A stretch of DNA of 24,849 bases from Moraxellaceae bacterium UBA2477. Lineage in GTDB: Bacteria > Pseudomonadota > Gammaproteobacteria > Pseudomonadales > Moraxellaceae. This document shows, piece by piece, positions 1 through 7,686 of the stretch; position 1 is the first letter of the stretch, and the number at the start of each line of letters is the position of its first letter. The DNA lies in NCBI GenBank assembly GCA_002342025.1, contig DDPD01000073.1, forward strand, positions 1 through 24,849, written 5' to 3'. The notes below the pieces were generated by a model, which did no database searches, was not told where the DNA came from, and saw only the letters and a list, made by a program, of their open reading frames with translations. Both the position numbers and the translations under genes were made by a program.

Positions 1-587
1 GGGCCGGTGTGGCCTTCGCGAGCATAGACGGCGACATCCTTGAGATCTCGGCCGAGCGCGCCAGCAACGGCCTCGCCCATCATCAGCGCCGTGCCGGACG
101 GGGCATCGACCTTGTGCCGGTGATGCGCTTCCAGCACATCGATATCGACCGTGTCGCCAAACGTCTTGGCGGCCATTTCGAGCAGCTTGAGGCTGACGTT
201 AACACCCACGGAGTAATTGCCGGAGTAAACCACCGGCACTTGCGTAGCCGCTGCACTGACTTGCTGCTTCTGTTCGTCATTGAGACCGGTAGTACCGATG
301 ACGATGGCCTTGCCGTGAGCCCGGCACAGCGCCAGATGCACCACAGTGGCTGCCGGCGCGGTGAAGTCGATGACCACATCAAACTGGTCGATGACCTCCG
401 CCAGGCTGCCCGCCAGCGTCACGCCGAGGCGACCGATGCCGGCCAGCTCACCGGCATCGGCACCAATCAGCGACGACTCAGCGCGCTCGACGGCAGCGGT
501 CAACGTCGCACCCTCGGCCGCATGTACAGCAGCAATCAGGGCACGACCCATGCGCCCACCGGCACCACAGACAGCGATTCGCGTCAT
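1..587 (-). CDS. dapB: 4-hydroxy-tetrahydrodipicolinate reductase, partial (C-terminus outside window)
   Basis: DapB reduces 4-hydroxy-tetrahydrodipicolinate with NAD(P)H in the cytoplasm, a step of lysine and diaminopimelate synthesis. I translated the minus strand from the ATG at 587. The first 195 residues show the N-terminal dinucleotide-binding loop GAGGRMG (residues 8-14), the IGTTG segment, and the family signature EAHHRHKVDAPSGTA, which carries the catalytic His pair and Lys. The normal length is about 267 residues, so roughly 70 C-terminal residues lie beyond base 1. The start ATG overlaps the dnaJ stop in an ATGA arrangement (584-587), so it is probably translationally coupled to dnaJ and co-transcribed with the heat-shock operon. 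The dnaJ-dapB order is also found in Pseudomonas. No frameshift is visible. The identification is close to certain. Confidence 0.95.
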   Translation of the reverse strand, partial: MTRIAVCGAGGRMGRALIAAVHAAEGATLTAAVERAESSLIGADAGELAGIGRLGVTLAGSLAEVIDQFDVVIDFTAPAATVVHLALCRAHGKAIVIGTTGLNDEQKQQVSAAATQVPVVYSGNYSVGVNVSLKLLEMAAKTFGDTVDIDVLEAHHRHKVDAPSGTALMMGEAVAGALGRDLKDVAVYAREGHTG

Positions 588-1714
588 TTCGTCATCTCGT
601 CAAAGAATTTACGCACGCCGCTCAGGAACGATTCCTTGTTTGGCGATTGCTTGCGGTCTTCGCCATCGAGCGATGCCTGGAAATCCTTGAGCAGTTCTTT
701 CTGCTTGGCGGTCAGGTGCACCGGCGTTTCGATGACGATGCGGCAGAGCATATCACCCGGCGCATGCGAACGAATCGGCTTCACACCCTTGCCCTTGAGG
801 CGGAACAACTTGCCAGTCTGGGTGCCATCCGGAATGCGTAATTTCACGCGACCATCGAGCGTGGGCACTTCAATTTCGCCCCCGAGTGCGGCCACGGTGA
901 AATCAATGGGCACTTCACAATACAGATCCGCACCATCACGCTTAAAGATGCGGTGATCGCGCACCGACACCTGTACATACAGGTCGCCAGCTGGCCCGCC
1001 GTGAGCCCCAGCCTCGCCTTCGCCGGTTAAACGAATGCGATCACCCGTATCCACACCGGCCGGAATCTTCACTTCCAGCGTTTTTTGCTTGCGTACGCGA
1101 CCTTCGCCATGACAGCTGGAGCACGGACTTGGAATCACTTTACCGCGACCATGGCAGGTCGGGCAGGTCTGACTCATGACAAAGAAGCCCTGCTGAACGC
1201 GCACTTGGCCGCTGCCGTTACAGGTGCGGCATTGCGTCGCGCTGGTACCCTTCTTAGCACCGGTGCCATCGCAAGGCTCGCACTCAACCATGGTCGGCAC
1301 GCGAATCTGTGCTTTGGTACCACGCACCGCTTCTTCCAAATCCAGCTCAATGGTGTAGCCGAGGTCGGCGCCGCGATTACTGCGTTGCTGACCACCACGA
1401 CCACCGCCGCCGAAAATATCGCCGAAGACGTCGCCAAAAATATCGCCAAAGCCCGCGCCGCTGGCACCACCGCCGCCACCCATATTAGGGTCAACGCCAG
1501 CGTGGCCGTAACGGTCGTAAGCGGCGCGTTTGTCCGCGTTGGTGAGCATCTCGTAGGCCTCGTTGGCCTCTTTGAACTTCTCTTCCGCTTCTTTATTGTC
1601 CGGATTTCGATCCGGGTGATACTTCATGGCGAGACGGCGATACGCCTTCTTAAGCTCGTCATCCGTGGCATTTTTTGCCACACCGAGAACTTCGTAAAAA
1701 TCACGCTTGGCCAT
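584..1714 (-). CDS. dnaJ: chaperone protein DnaJ (Hsp40)
   Basis: DnaJ is the co-chaperone that delivers unfolded clients to DnaK and stimulates its ATPase. The 376-residue protein has all domains of a type A Hsp40 in order: J domain (about 1-70) with the HPD motif at 33-35, a Gly/Phe-rich linker (about 78-110) with DIFGD repeats, four CxxCxGxG zinc-binding repeats beginning at C145, C162, C184 and C198, and a C-terminal substrate-binding and dimerisation region. The ATG at 1714 is preceded by AGGGG at a six-base distance. The gene follows dnaK after 118 bases that contain a perfect palindrome. Its TGA stop overlaps the dapB start. Length and motifs are standard for the family. Confidence 0.98.
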   Translation of the reverse strand: MAKRDFYEVLGVAKNATDDELKKAYRRLAMKYHPDRNPDNKEAEEKFKEANEAYEMLTNADKRAAYDRYGHAGVDPNMGGGGGASGAGFGDIFGDVFGDIFGGGGRGGQQRSNRGADLGYTIELDLEEAVRGTKAQIRVPTMVECEPCDGTGAKKGTSATQCRTCNGSGQVRVQQGFFVMSQTCPTCHGRGKVIPSPCSSCHGEGRVRKQKTLEVKIPAGVDTGDRIRLTGEGEAGAHGGPAGDLYVQVSVRDHRIFKRDGADLYCEVPIDFTVAALGGEIEVPTLDGRVKLRIPDGTQTGKLFRLKGKGVKPIRSHAPGDMLCRIVIETPVHLTAKQKELLKDFQASLDGEDRKQSPNKESFLSGVRKFFDEMTK

Positions 1715-1783
1715 ATTGACCCCTGGGGCAGCGCGCCCGTTTCAACTGGTTGCAATCATTGCAAACGAACAACGATTTGATGC

Positions 1784-1811
1784 GCAAACGCGGGGATATC
1801 CCCGCGTTTGC
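1784..1811. repeat. perfect 28-bp palindrome between dnaK and dnaJ
   Basis: Two 14-base arms meet without a gap at 1797/1798: GCAAACGCGGGGAT followed by its exact reverse complement. As RNA it would fold into a GC-rich stem of about 12 pairs with an AUAU loop, 22 bases after the dnaK stop codon. No run of T follows on the minus strand, so it is not a canonical intrinsic terminator. An attenuator or mRNA-processing stem that sets the dnaK:dnaJ ratio is the likelier reading (inference). A second small dyad, TTGCAAT-C-ATTGCAA, lies at 1750-1764. Confidence 0.8.
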
Positions 1812-1832
1812 TTCGTGAAGCTACTGAAAGAC

Positions 1833-3767
1833 TTATTTTTTGTCGTCTTTCACTTCTTCAAACTCGGCATCCACGGCACCATCGTCCTGCTTAGACTGAG
1901 CGCCGGCGGCAGCATCAGTGAACTGAGCACCATCGGCACCGCCCGCCTGAGCCTGATCCGCGTAAAGCTTCTGCATCAATGGCATGGAAGCATTGCTCAG
2001 CGCCTCCACGGCGGCATCAATCTGAGCCTTGTCATTGGCCTTAATGGCCTCTTCGACTTTAGCGATTTCAGCTTCGACCGCAGCCTTCTCTTCCGCTGTC
2101 GCCTTGTCGCCCAAATCGGTCAGCGTCTTTTTGGTGGCATGCACCAGCTGATCGGCTTGGTTGCGAGCATCGACCAGCTCAGAGAACTTCTTATCCTCTT
2201 CGGCATTTGCCTCGGCATCACGCACCATTTGCTCAATTTCTTCATCAGTCAGACCCGAGTTGGCCTTAATGATGATGCTCTGCGCCTTGCCTGTGGCCTT
2301 GTCTTTCGCTCCAACATTAAGAATGCCGTTGGCGTCGATGTCGAACGTAACTTCAATCTGCGGCATGCCACGCGGCGCGGGTGGAATGTCGGCGAGGTCA
2401 AAACGACCCAGCGACTTGTTCTGTGCAGCCTGCTTACGCTCGCCTTGCAGCACATGAATGGTCACCGCCGCCTGGTTGTCGTCAGCGGTGGAGAACACCT
2501 GCTGCTTCTTGGTCGGGATGGTGGTGTTCTTTTCAATGAGCACGGTCATTACGCCGCCCATGGTTTCGATGCCGAGGGACAGCGGTGTCACGTCAAGCAA
2601 CAATACGTCTTTCACATCGCCGGACAGCACCGCGCCTTGGAAGGCAGCGCCAATGGCTACGGCTTCGTCTGGGTTCACGTCACGACGTGGCTCCTGACCG
2701 AAGAACGCTTTTACACGCTCCAGTACCAGTGGCATACGGGTCTGACCACCCACCATGATGACGTCGCCGATATCGGAAATTTTCAGGCCAGCATCGTTCA
2801 ATGCCACACGGCAGGGCTCGATGGTGCGCGCCACCAGATCTTCGACCAGCGCTTCCAGCTTGGCACGCGTGACCTTGACGGTGAGATGCTTAGGACCGGT
2901 GGCATCGGCCGTGATGTAGGGCAGATTGACTTCGGTCTGGGTCGACGAGGACAGCTCGATCTTGGCCTTCTCAGCGGCTTCCTTGAGACGCTGCAGCGCC
3001 AACGGATCGTTGTGCAGATCGATGCCGGTGTCTTTCTTGAACTCGTCGGAGAGATAGTCGATCAAGCGCAGATCAAAGTCTTCGCCGCCGAGGAAGGTGT
3101 CGCCGTTGGTGGACAGCACTTCGAACTGGTGCTCGCCGTCAACTTCAGCAATTTCGATGATGGACACGTCGAAGGTGCCGCCGCCGAGGTCATACACGGC
3201 AATCTTGCGGTCGCCTTCCTTCTTGTCCATGCCGAACGCGAGCGCGGCTGCGGTCGGTTCGTTGATGATGCGCTTGACATCCAAACCGGCAATACGGCCA
3301 GCGTCTTTGGTAGCTTGACGCTGGCTGTCGTTGAAGTAGGCCGGAACCGTGATGACGGCTTCGGTCACTGGCTCGCCGAGGTAGTCTTCGGCGGTCTTCT
3401 TCATCTTCTTCAGCACTTCGGCGGAGATCTGCGGCGGTGCCTTGCGGTCACCCTTCACATCCACCCAAGCATCGCCATTGTCGGCGGCGACGATGCTGTA
3501 CGGCACCATTTTGATGTCTTTCTGGACCACATCGTCCTTGAACTTACGACCAATCAGACGCTTCACCGCGAACAAGGTGTTCTTTGGATTGGTCACAGCC
3601 TGACGTTTAGCGCCGGCACCGACCAGCACTTCGTTGTCGGTATAAGCCACGATGGACGGCGTGGTGCGCGCGCCTTCCGAGTTTTCAATGACTTTGACCT
3701 TGTCGCCTTCGAGAATAGCGACACAGCTGTTGGTGGTGCCAAGGTCGATACCAATAATTCTGCCCAT
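1833..3767 (-). CDS. dnaK: chaperone protein DnaK (Hsp70)
   Basis: DnaK is the ATP-driven Hsp70 chaperone that works with DnaJ and GrpE. The 644-residue protein begins MGRIIGIDLGTTNSC, the first phosphate-binding loop. It continues with the second phosphate loop YDLGGGTFDVSII, the EPTAAALAFG segment, the linker and beta-sandwich start DVTPLSLGIETMGG, and the helical lid, and it ends in the typical acidic tail EEVKDDKK. I chose the ATG at 3767 because GGAG sits at the correct distance upstream. A TTG four codons earlier overlaps that ribosome-binding site and is unlikely. It is the second gene of grpE-dnaK-dnaJ and has its own sigma-32-like promoter about 50 bases upstream. The family length is normal. 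Confidence 0.99.
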   Translation of the reverse strand: MGRIIGIDLGTTNSCVAILEGDKVKVIENSEGARTTPSIVAYTDNEVLVGAGAKRQAVTNPKNTLFAVKRLIGRKFKDDVVQKDIKMVPYSIVAADNGDAWVDVKGDRKAPPQISAEVLKKMKKTAEDYLGEPVTEAVITVPAYFNDSQRQATKDAGRIAGLDVKRIINEPTAAALAFGMDKKEGDRKIAVYDLGGGTFDVSIIEIAEVDGEHQFEVLSTNGDTFLGGEDFDLRLIDYLSDEFKKDTGIDLHNDPLALQRLKEAAEKAKIELSSSTQTEVNLPYITADATGPKHLTVKVTRAKLEALVEDLVARTIEPCRVALNDAGLKISDIGDVIMVGGQTRMPLVLERVKAFFGQEPRRDVNPDEAVAIGAAFQGAVLSGDVKDVLLLDVTPLSLGIETMGGVMTVLIEKNTTIPTKKQQVFSTADDNQAAVTIHVLQGERKQAAQNKSLGRFDLADIPPAPRGMPQIEVTFDIDANGILNVGAKDKATGKAQSIIIKANSGLTDEEIEQMVRDAEANAEEDKKFSELVDARNQADQLVHATKKTLTDLGDKATAEEKAAVEAEIAKVEEAIKANDKAQIDAAVEALSNASMPLMQKLYADQAQAGGADGAQFTDAAAGAQSKQDDGAVDAEFEEVKDDKK

Positions 3768-3813
3768 GATGCTCTCCAATAAATTGCGCTGGTTATTTAA
3801 CCGCTTACTTTTA

Positions 3814-3843
3814 ATATGTGGGTGGATGCGTCCATTTCAAGGG
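3814..3843 (-). promoter_or_regulatory. candidate sigma-32 (heat-shock) promoter of dnaK
   Basis: On the minus strand the -35 element CCCTTGAA (3836-3843) is followed by a 14-base spacer and the -10 element CCACATAT (3814-3821). The known sigma-32 consensus is CTTGAA with CCCCAT-T at 13-15 bases; the -10 here differs by one base. The element lies in the grpE-dnaK gap, so dnaK-dnaJ can be induced independently of the grpE promoter. The same -35 octamer occurs upstream of grpE. Confidence 0.65.
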
Positions 3844-3850
3844 CGCATCC
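3824..3850. repeat. inverted repeat overlapping the dnaK heat-shock promoter
   Basis: GGATGCGTCC (3824-3833) pairs with GGGCGCATCC (3841-3850), ten pairs with one G-T wobble, around a seven-base loop. It begins 12 bases after the grpE stop in the transcription direction and contains the -35 element. No T run follows, so it is more likely an mRNA stem between grpE and dnaK, or an operator, than a terminator. Confidence 0.55.
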
Positions 3851-3862
3851 GAAAACGAATGC

Positions 3863-4411
3863 TTAGCCCGCCGTGGCCACAACCACCATGGCCGGACGCA
3901 ATAAACGACCCGACAAGGTGTAGCCCTTCTGGAAGACGGCCGTTACGGTATTTGGCTCAGCCGTTGTTGAGGGCTGCATAGATACCGCTTGATGCTGTTC
4001 AGGATCGAAAGGCGCGCCCAGCGGGTCCACTGCTTCCACCGCAAAACGCTTGAGCGTGTCGGTGAACAGTTTGTGCGTGAGACTGACGCCTTCCTGCAGC
4101 GCCTTCACTGCCGGCTCTTCGGAGGGCACGGAGCCCAGAGCGCGCTCGAGGTTATCAACCACTTCCAGCAGGCTACCGGCAAATTTCTCCAGCGCAAATT
4201 TGTGCGCATGAGAGACGTCACGCTCGGCACGACGCTGAATGTTCTGGATTTCGGCTTGCGAGCGCAGCTGCTGATCTCGCAACAAGCCTTCAAGCTCGGC
4301 GACGCGCGCCGCTAAATCCACCGCAGGTGCTGCCTCAGTCACTGTATCTGCCGCCGCTGGGATTGGCTCTTGCGTTGGCTCAACACCCTGCTCTTGGCTG
4401 GAATCTGTCAT
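3863..4411 (-). CDS. grpE: nucleotide exchange factor GrpE
   Basis: GrpE releases ADP from DnaK and acts as a thermosensor of the Hsp70 cycle. The 182-residue protein has a disordered acidic N-terminus rich in Glu, Gln and Pro (1-30) and a long charged coiled-coil region (about 32-100) including AEIQNIQRRAERD. The conserved C-terminal beta domain contains GAPFDPEQHQAVSM and ends near VFQKGYTLSGRLLRPAMVVVA, the GrpE signature. The ATG at 4411 has GAGGAG eight bases upstream. It is the first gene of the grpE-dnaK-dnaJ operon and is divergent from recN across 186 bases. A sigma-32-like promoter lies upstream. Length is normal for gammaproteobacteria. Confidence 0.97.
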   Translation of the reverse strand: MTDSSQEQGVEPTQEPIPAAADTVTEAAPAVDLAARVAELEGLLRDQQLRSQAEIQNIQRRAERDVSHAHKFALEKFAGSLLEVVDNLERALGSVPSEEPAVKALQEGVSLTHKLFTDTLKRFAVEAVDPLGAPFDPEQHQAVSMQPSTTAEPNTVTAVFQKGYTLSGRLLRPAMVVVATAG

Positions 4412-4460
4412 TTTTCAATCTCCTCATGCGCTAACGGCATCATTTATAGCCATGCTGCAC

Positions 4461-4491
4461 TAGTGGAGATTGCCGCCACGAATTTCAAGGG
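4461..4491 (-). promoter_or_regulatory. candidate sigma-32 (heat-shock) promoter of grpE
   Basis: On the minus strand CCCTTGAA (4484-4491) is a full match to the extended sigma-32 -35 element. After 15 bases comes CTCCACTA (4461-4468), which resembles the -10 consensus CCCCAT-TA in six of eight positions. The predicted transcript start is about 45 bases before the grpE ATG. The position fits a heat-shock operon promoter. Confidence 0.7.
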
Positions 4492-4597
4492 TGAATTTTC
4501 AGGCGAATGCAGAGAGGCCAAAAAACTCCTCCACAGTGCGTCGCGCAGCACGCCCGCCTGACCTATGATTAGGCCATGTCATTTGTGGAACGTCGCC

Positions 4598-6253
4598 ATG
4601 CTGAGCCTGCTCAAAATCAGTCAATTCGCTATTGTTGAAAACTTAGAGCTGGAGTTTTCCCGTGGCTTTTCGGTGATTACGGGTGAAACCGGTGCAGGTA
4701 AATCCATTCTCATGGATGCGCTAGGTCTCTGCTTAGGCGATCGCGCCGATGGCGGAGTTGTGCGTAGCGGCGCTGAACGTGCCGATGTCAGCGCGCTCTT
4801 TATCGTCGGCCACCTGCCCGCCGCCATGTCATGGTTGCTCGCTCGCGAGCTGGATGAAGGCGAAGAATGTACGCTGCGTCGAACTTTTACCCGAGACGGT
4901 CGCTCACGCGCCTATATCAATGGTCGCCCCGCCACGCTCGGCGATCTACGCGACATCGGCGAACTACTCATTGATATACACAGCCAGCATGAACACCAGA
5001 CTCTGTTGCGTAAAGACAGCCATCGCCACATGCTCGATAGCTACGCCAACCTCACCGAACTGGCGAAGGAAACGGCTGCGCAGTTCCGTCACTGGCAAAC
5101 GGCTAGCGACAAGCTGAAACAAGCCGAGAGCGCCGGCGCAGCCCAAAGTGCGCGCCTGGAGATTGTTGAGCACCTATTAAAGGAGCTGGATCAGCTCGGT
5201 CTCAGCGCGGGCGAATACGAAAGCATCGAACAGCGGCATGACACCCTGGCGCATGTCGGCAGCCTTCAGCAAGACGGCGAATTGGCCCTCACACTCATGA
5301 CCGAAGGCGATGGGGACACGGCTGCGCGGCTCCTGCAACGCGCCATTAAAACCCTGGAAAGCCACACCCATCGCGCACCCGCGCTAGGCAACGCGGTCGA
5401 GCTTTTACAAGGGGCACTGATTCAGCTAGAGGAGGCCAGCCCCGGCTTGCGCCACTTTCTCGATGACTTAGACGCCAGCCCCGGTGAGCTCGAACAGCTG
5501 GAGCAGCGCCTGAGTCATTGTCATCAGCTGGCACGCAAACATCGCGTCACGCCGCAAGACCTTGTGCAAGTGGCCGCACAACTCCACGAGGAGTGCCAGT
5601 CACTACGCGAGGCGCAAGATTTAGCACAACTGGCGCAAGACGCCCGCGAAGCCGAACAGGCGTTTATGCAAAATGCCTCCGCCTTGCGCCAGCAGCGTCA
5701 AACGGCTGCCGTAGCCTTTTGTGAAGAAATTCAAGCCTTCCTTCATGGTCTCGGCCTCGGCAATGCTCGCCTCGAATTAACACTGACCGCGCTGGCAAAA
5801 CCCAACCTGCATGGGCTTGATGACATTGAGTTTCTGTTCAGTGCCAATCCGGGTCAGCCGCTTAGGCCATTGGCAAAGGTGGCCTCAGGTGGTGAGTTAT
5901 CGCGACTTTCGCTCGCCATTCAAGTCGTGCACGCACGCCATTCGCCCGTCCCGGTCATGGTCTTTGACGAGGTCGATGTGGGGATTGGCGGGGGCATTGC
6001 AGAAGTGGTCGGTCGATTACTACGCGCTTTGGGCGAGCACGCTCAGGTCTTTAGCATTACGCATCAACCCCAAGTCGCGGCCCGAGGTCATCAGCATTTG
6101 CGGGTAGAGAAACGCGTCAGCGAAGGCAACACCCATAGCACAGTAGTGGCGCTTTCGCATGAGCAACGCATCGAAGAAATTGCGCGTATGTCTGGCGGCA
6201 TCACCATTACCGATGAAACCCGCCGACACGCGGCAACCATGCTGGAGACCTAG
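4598..6253 (+). CDS. recN: DNA repair protein RecN (SMC-like ATPase)
   Basis: RecN is an SMC-related ATPase that acts early in double-strand break repair by recombination. The 551-residue protein has Walker A GETGAGKS at 29-36, followed by ILMDALGLCLGDRAD. Long helical coiled-coil arms occupy about residues 150-390. The C-terminal half-head has the ABC signature VASGGELSRLSLAIQ, the Walker B segment VMVFDEVDVGIGGG, and the switch-like FSITHQPQVAARG. I place the start at the ATG at 4598 (MLSLLKISQFAIVENL) because homologous RecN proteins begin there. An upstream in-frame ATG at 4565 would add eleven unrelated residues. A TATGAT -10-like box lies at 4564-4569. I see no E. coli-type LexA box. 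The gene converges on fur with a 25-base gap. Confidence 0.97.
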   Translation: MLSLLKISQFAIVENLELEFSRGFSVITGETGAGKSILMDALGLCLGDRADGGVVRSGAERADVSALFIVGHLPAAMSWLLARELDEGEECTLRRTFTRDGRSRAYINGRPATLGDLRDIGELLIDIHSQHEHQTLLRKDSHRHMLDSYANLTELAKETAAQFRHWQTASDKLKQAESAGAAQSARLEIVEHLLKELDQLGLSAGEYESIEQRHDTLAHVGSLQQDGELALTLMTEGDGDTAARLLQRAIKTLESHTHRAPALGNAVELLQGALIQLEEASPGLRHFLDDLDASPGELEQLEQRLSHCHQLARKHRVTPQDLVQVAAQLHEECQSLREAQDLAQLAQDAREAEQAFMQNASALRQQRQTAAVAFCEEIQAFLHGLGLGNARLELTLTALAKPNLHGLDDIEFLFSANPGQPLRPLAKVASGGELSRLSLAIQVVHARHSPVPVMVFDEVDVGIGGGIAEVVGRLLRALGEHAQVFSITHQPQVAARGHQHLRVEKRVSEGNTHSTVVALSHEQRIEEIARMSGGITITDETRRHAATMLET

Positions 6254-6278
6254 ATGCGGAGAACGAGGGACTGGTGAC

Positions 6279-6713
6279 TTAGTCGCCGGTCTTGCCCGAG
6301 CAGCCGTCTTTTAAGCAGCTGCCGTAAAGATGCAAAGAGTGCCCTGTCAAACTAAAGCCCAGCGACTCCGCCACGGCGATTTGCCTAGCCTCAATCACAT
6401 CGTCGTGGAACTCACAAACACGACCGCAATCGGTGCAGACAATGTGGTCATGGTGCTCATCATCTTTCAGTTCAAAAACCGAGTGGCCGCCCTCAAAATG
6501 GTGACGCTCTACAATGCCCGCCGCCTCAAACTGCGTTAGGACACGATAGACCGTGGCCAAACCCACGTCCTCACCAGCAGCAAGCAAGGCCTTATAAACA
6601 TCTTCAGCACTGAGGTGATGAACGGGCGAACTCTCGAGCAATTCAAGGATTCGCACACGGGGCAAGGTGATCTTGAGACCTGCTTTGCGCAATTCGTTAT
6701 TGCTGATCGACAT
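6279..6713 (-). CDS. fur: ferric uptake regulator Fur
   Basis: Fur is the Fe2+-dependent dimeric repressor of iron acquisition genes. The 144-residue protein has the N-terminal winged helix (about 1-83) with LKITLPRVRILELLE and the recognition region VGLATVYRVLTQFEAAGIV. The dimerisation and metal domain contains HHFEGGHSVFEL, HHDH at 87-90, the structural zinc pair C93-x-x-C96, and a second Cys pair at C133 and C138 near the C-terminus. The ATG at 6713 follows an AGAGATG stretch. It is divergent from bamE, as in Pseudomonas. No convincing 19-bp Fur box is visible in its upstream region, so autoregulation is not supported by sequence here. Confidence 0.97.
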   Translation of the reverse strand: MSISNNELRKAGLKITLPRVRILELLESSPVHHLSAEDVYKALLAAGEDVGLATVYRVLTQFEAAGIVERHHFEGGHSVFELKDDEHHDHIVCTDCGRVCEFHDDVIEARQIAVAESLGFSLTGHSLHLYGSCLKDGCSGKTGD

Positions 6714-6740
6714 GGATTCATCTCTGAGCGGGTGATGCCG

Positions 6741-6747
6741 TATGATA
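6741..6747. promoter_or_regulatory. shared -10-like element in the fur/bamE divergent region
   Basis: TATGATA reads as TATGAT on the plus strand (toward bamE) and TATCAT on the minus strand (toward fur); each matches five of six bases of TATAAT. Neither direction has a convincing -35 hexamer, so this is a weak call. No Fur box is seen nearby. Confidence 0.3.
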
Positions 6748-6847
6748 GCGCGACGCGACCGATGATGGCATTACCACTCGCCTCCGGTATTTCAGATCGA
6801 TTCTGACCGAACATTGACACCGAATTTGACTAAGGAGCCGTCGGCCC

Positions 6848-7384
6848 ATGCAACGAAAGCTAATGACTGCCGTAATGCTGGCGACTGTTGTCACCACAAC
6901 ACTCGCCACCAGCGGCTGCAAAAATCTGTTTACCGCCTACCGTATCGACATCGTGCAAGGTCAAACCGTCACGAAAGAACAGGCCGATCAGATTAAGGCG
7001 GGCATGACGCCTGCGCAGGTTCGCTATGCTCTCGGCACGCCGCTGATTACCGACACCCTTAATCCCAGCCGGTGGGATTACACCTATCGCTTCATTCCTG
7101 GCACCTATGCCAAAGAAAGCAAGCTGAGCCCCGTGCCGCACCGTCGCTTCAGCGTATTTTTTGCAGCGGGCGTGGTGGAACGGACTGAGCTAGATGGCGA
7201 CTTACCGGTGAAGAACACGTCACTGCCAGGCAGCCAAGACAGTGCCGTGCGCGCCAACGAAACGACAACGCTTGAGCAAGCCAGCCAAGAACAGAGCAAG
7301 ATCACGCCGGCAGACACCCGTCCAGCTGAAACCACCGTTAAGCCTGGATCTGACGCGACGGCACCTGCAGAGGCTCAGCCTTAA
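6848..7384 (+). CDS. bamE: outer membrane assembly lipoprotein BamE (SmpA/OmlA family)
   Basis: BamE is a lipoprotein of the BAM complex that inserts beta-barrel proteins in the outer membrane. The 178-residue precursor has a Lys-containing N-terminus, a hydrophobic segment and a lipobox ending in C24 (ATSGC; Thr at -3 is less usual). The SmpA/OmlA domain follows: QGQTVTKEQADQIKAGMTPAQVRYALGTPLI, then DTLNPSRWDYTYRF and a strand with FFAAGVVERTELDG. A Thr/Ala/Pro-rich tail of about 60 residues extends beyond the domain. This matches the longer Pseudomonas OmlA form rather than the 113-residue E. coli protein. AAGGAG lies ten bases before the ATG. Its TAA stop overlaps the rnfH stop in the shared TTAA at 7381-7384. 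Confidence 0.93.
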   Translation: MQRKLMTAVMLATVVTTTLATSGCKNLFTAYRIDIVQGQTVTKEQADQIKAGMTPAQVRYALGTPLITDTLNPSRWDYTYRFIPGTYAKESKLSPVPHRRFSVFFAAGVVERTELDGDLPVKNTSLPGSQDSAVRANETTTLEQASQEQSKITPADTRPAETTVKPGSDATAPAEAQP

Positions 7385-7686
7385 GTACGGCCCGCCTTGG
7401 CGCGTTGCTGACGCACTTTGTCAGCGCGCGCCTTACGCGCAGCCATGGGGTCGATGGTCAGCGCACGATAAATTTCTACGCGATCCCCCGCCTTCAATTT
7501 CCGGCTTTCAGGCGACTTCTCGACTTGCCCCCACACGCCTACCGTTAGCCCATTTGTTGATAGCTCAGGGCATTGCTCATGCAACTTGGCTGCCGTCACC
7601 GCATCACTCAGCGTGGCACCTTCCGGCAGCTCCAGTTCGAGCAGAAACTGACGATCCGGGCGGGCGTAAGCGACTTCAATGCGCAT
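7381..7686 (-). CDS. rnfH: RnfH/RatB family ubiquitin-fold protein
   Basis: This is a small beta-grasp protein of the RnfH (UPF0125, RatB) family. Its molecular function is not settled, and despite the name no link to the Rnf complex is shown here. The 101-residue protein starts MRIEVAYARPDRQFLLELELPEG, followed by ATLSDAV, VGVWGQ and GDRVEIYRALTIDPMAARKAR. These are characteristic family segments. The C-terminus is basic. I chose the ATG at 7686 because the family motif starts there. This ATG shares its A with the TAA of the upstream membrane-protein gene (TAATG at 7684-7688), so translation is probably coupled. In E. coli and Pseudomonas the gene just upstream would be ratA, which is absent here. 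Confidence 0.92.
   Translation of the reverse strand: MRIEVAYARPDRQFLLELELPEGATLSDAVTAAKLHEQCPELSTNGLTVGVWGQVEKSPESRKLKAGDRVEIYRALTIDPMAARKARADKVRQQRAKAGRT

Noticed and set aside
1715..1752. Possible sigma-32 promoter before dnaJ (GTTGAA with CCCCAG)
   Set aside because: The spacer is only 12 bases, and the C-rich block overlaps the Shine-Dalgarno region directly before the ATG, leaving no room for a transcript start.
1707..3782. Very long open frame on the plus strand opposite dnaK
   Set aside because: It is the antisense shadow of a highly conserved GC-rich gene; it has no ribosome-binding site, and its translation has no recognisable domain. dnaK on the minus strand is certain.
4412..4597. 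LexA box for recN
   Set aside because: No CTGT-N8-ACAG match was found upstream of recN; E. coli recN has such boxes, but none is visible here.
6714..6847. Fur box in the fur/bamE gap
   Set aside because: No stretch resembles the 19-base GATAATGATAATCATTATC consensus well enough to call.
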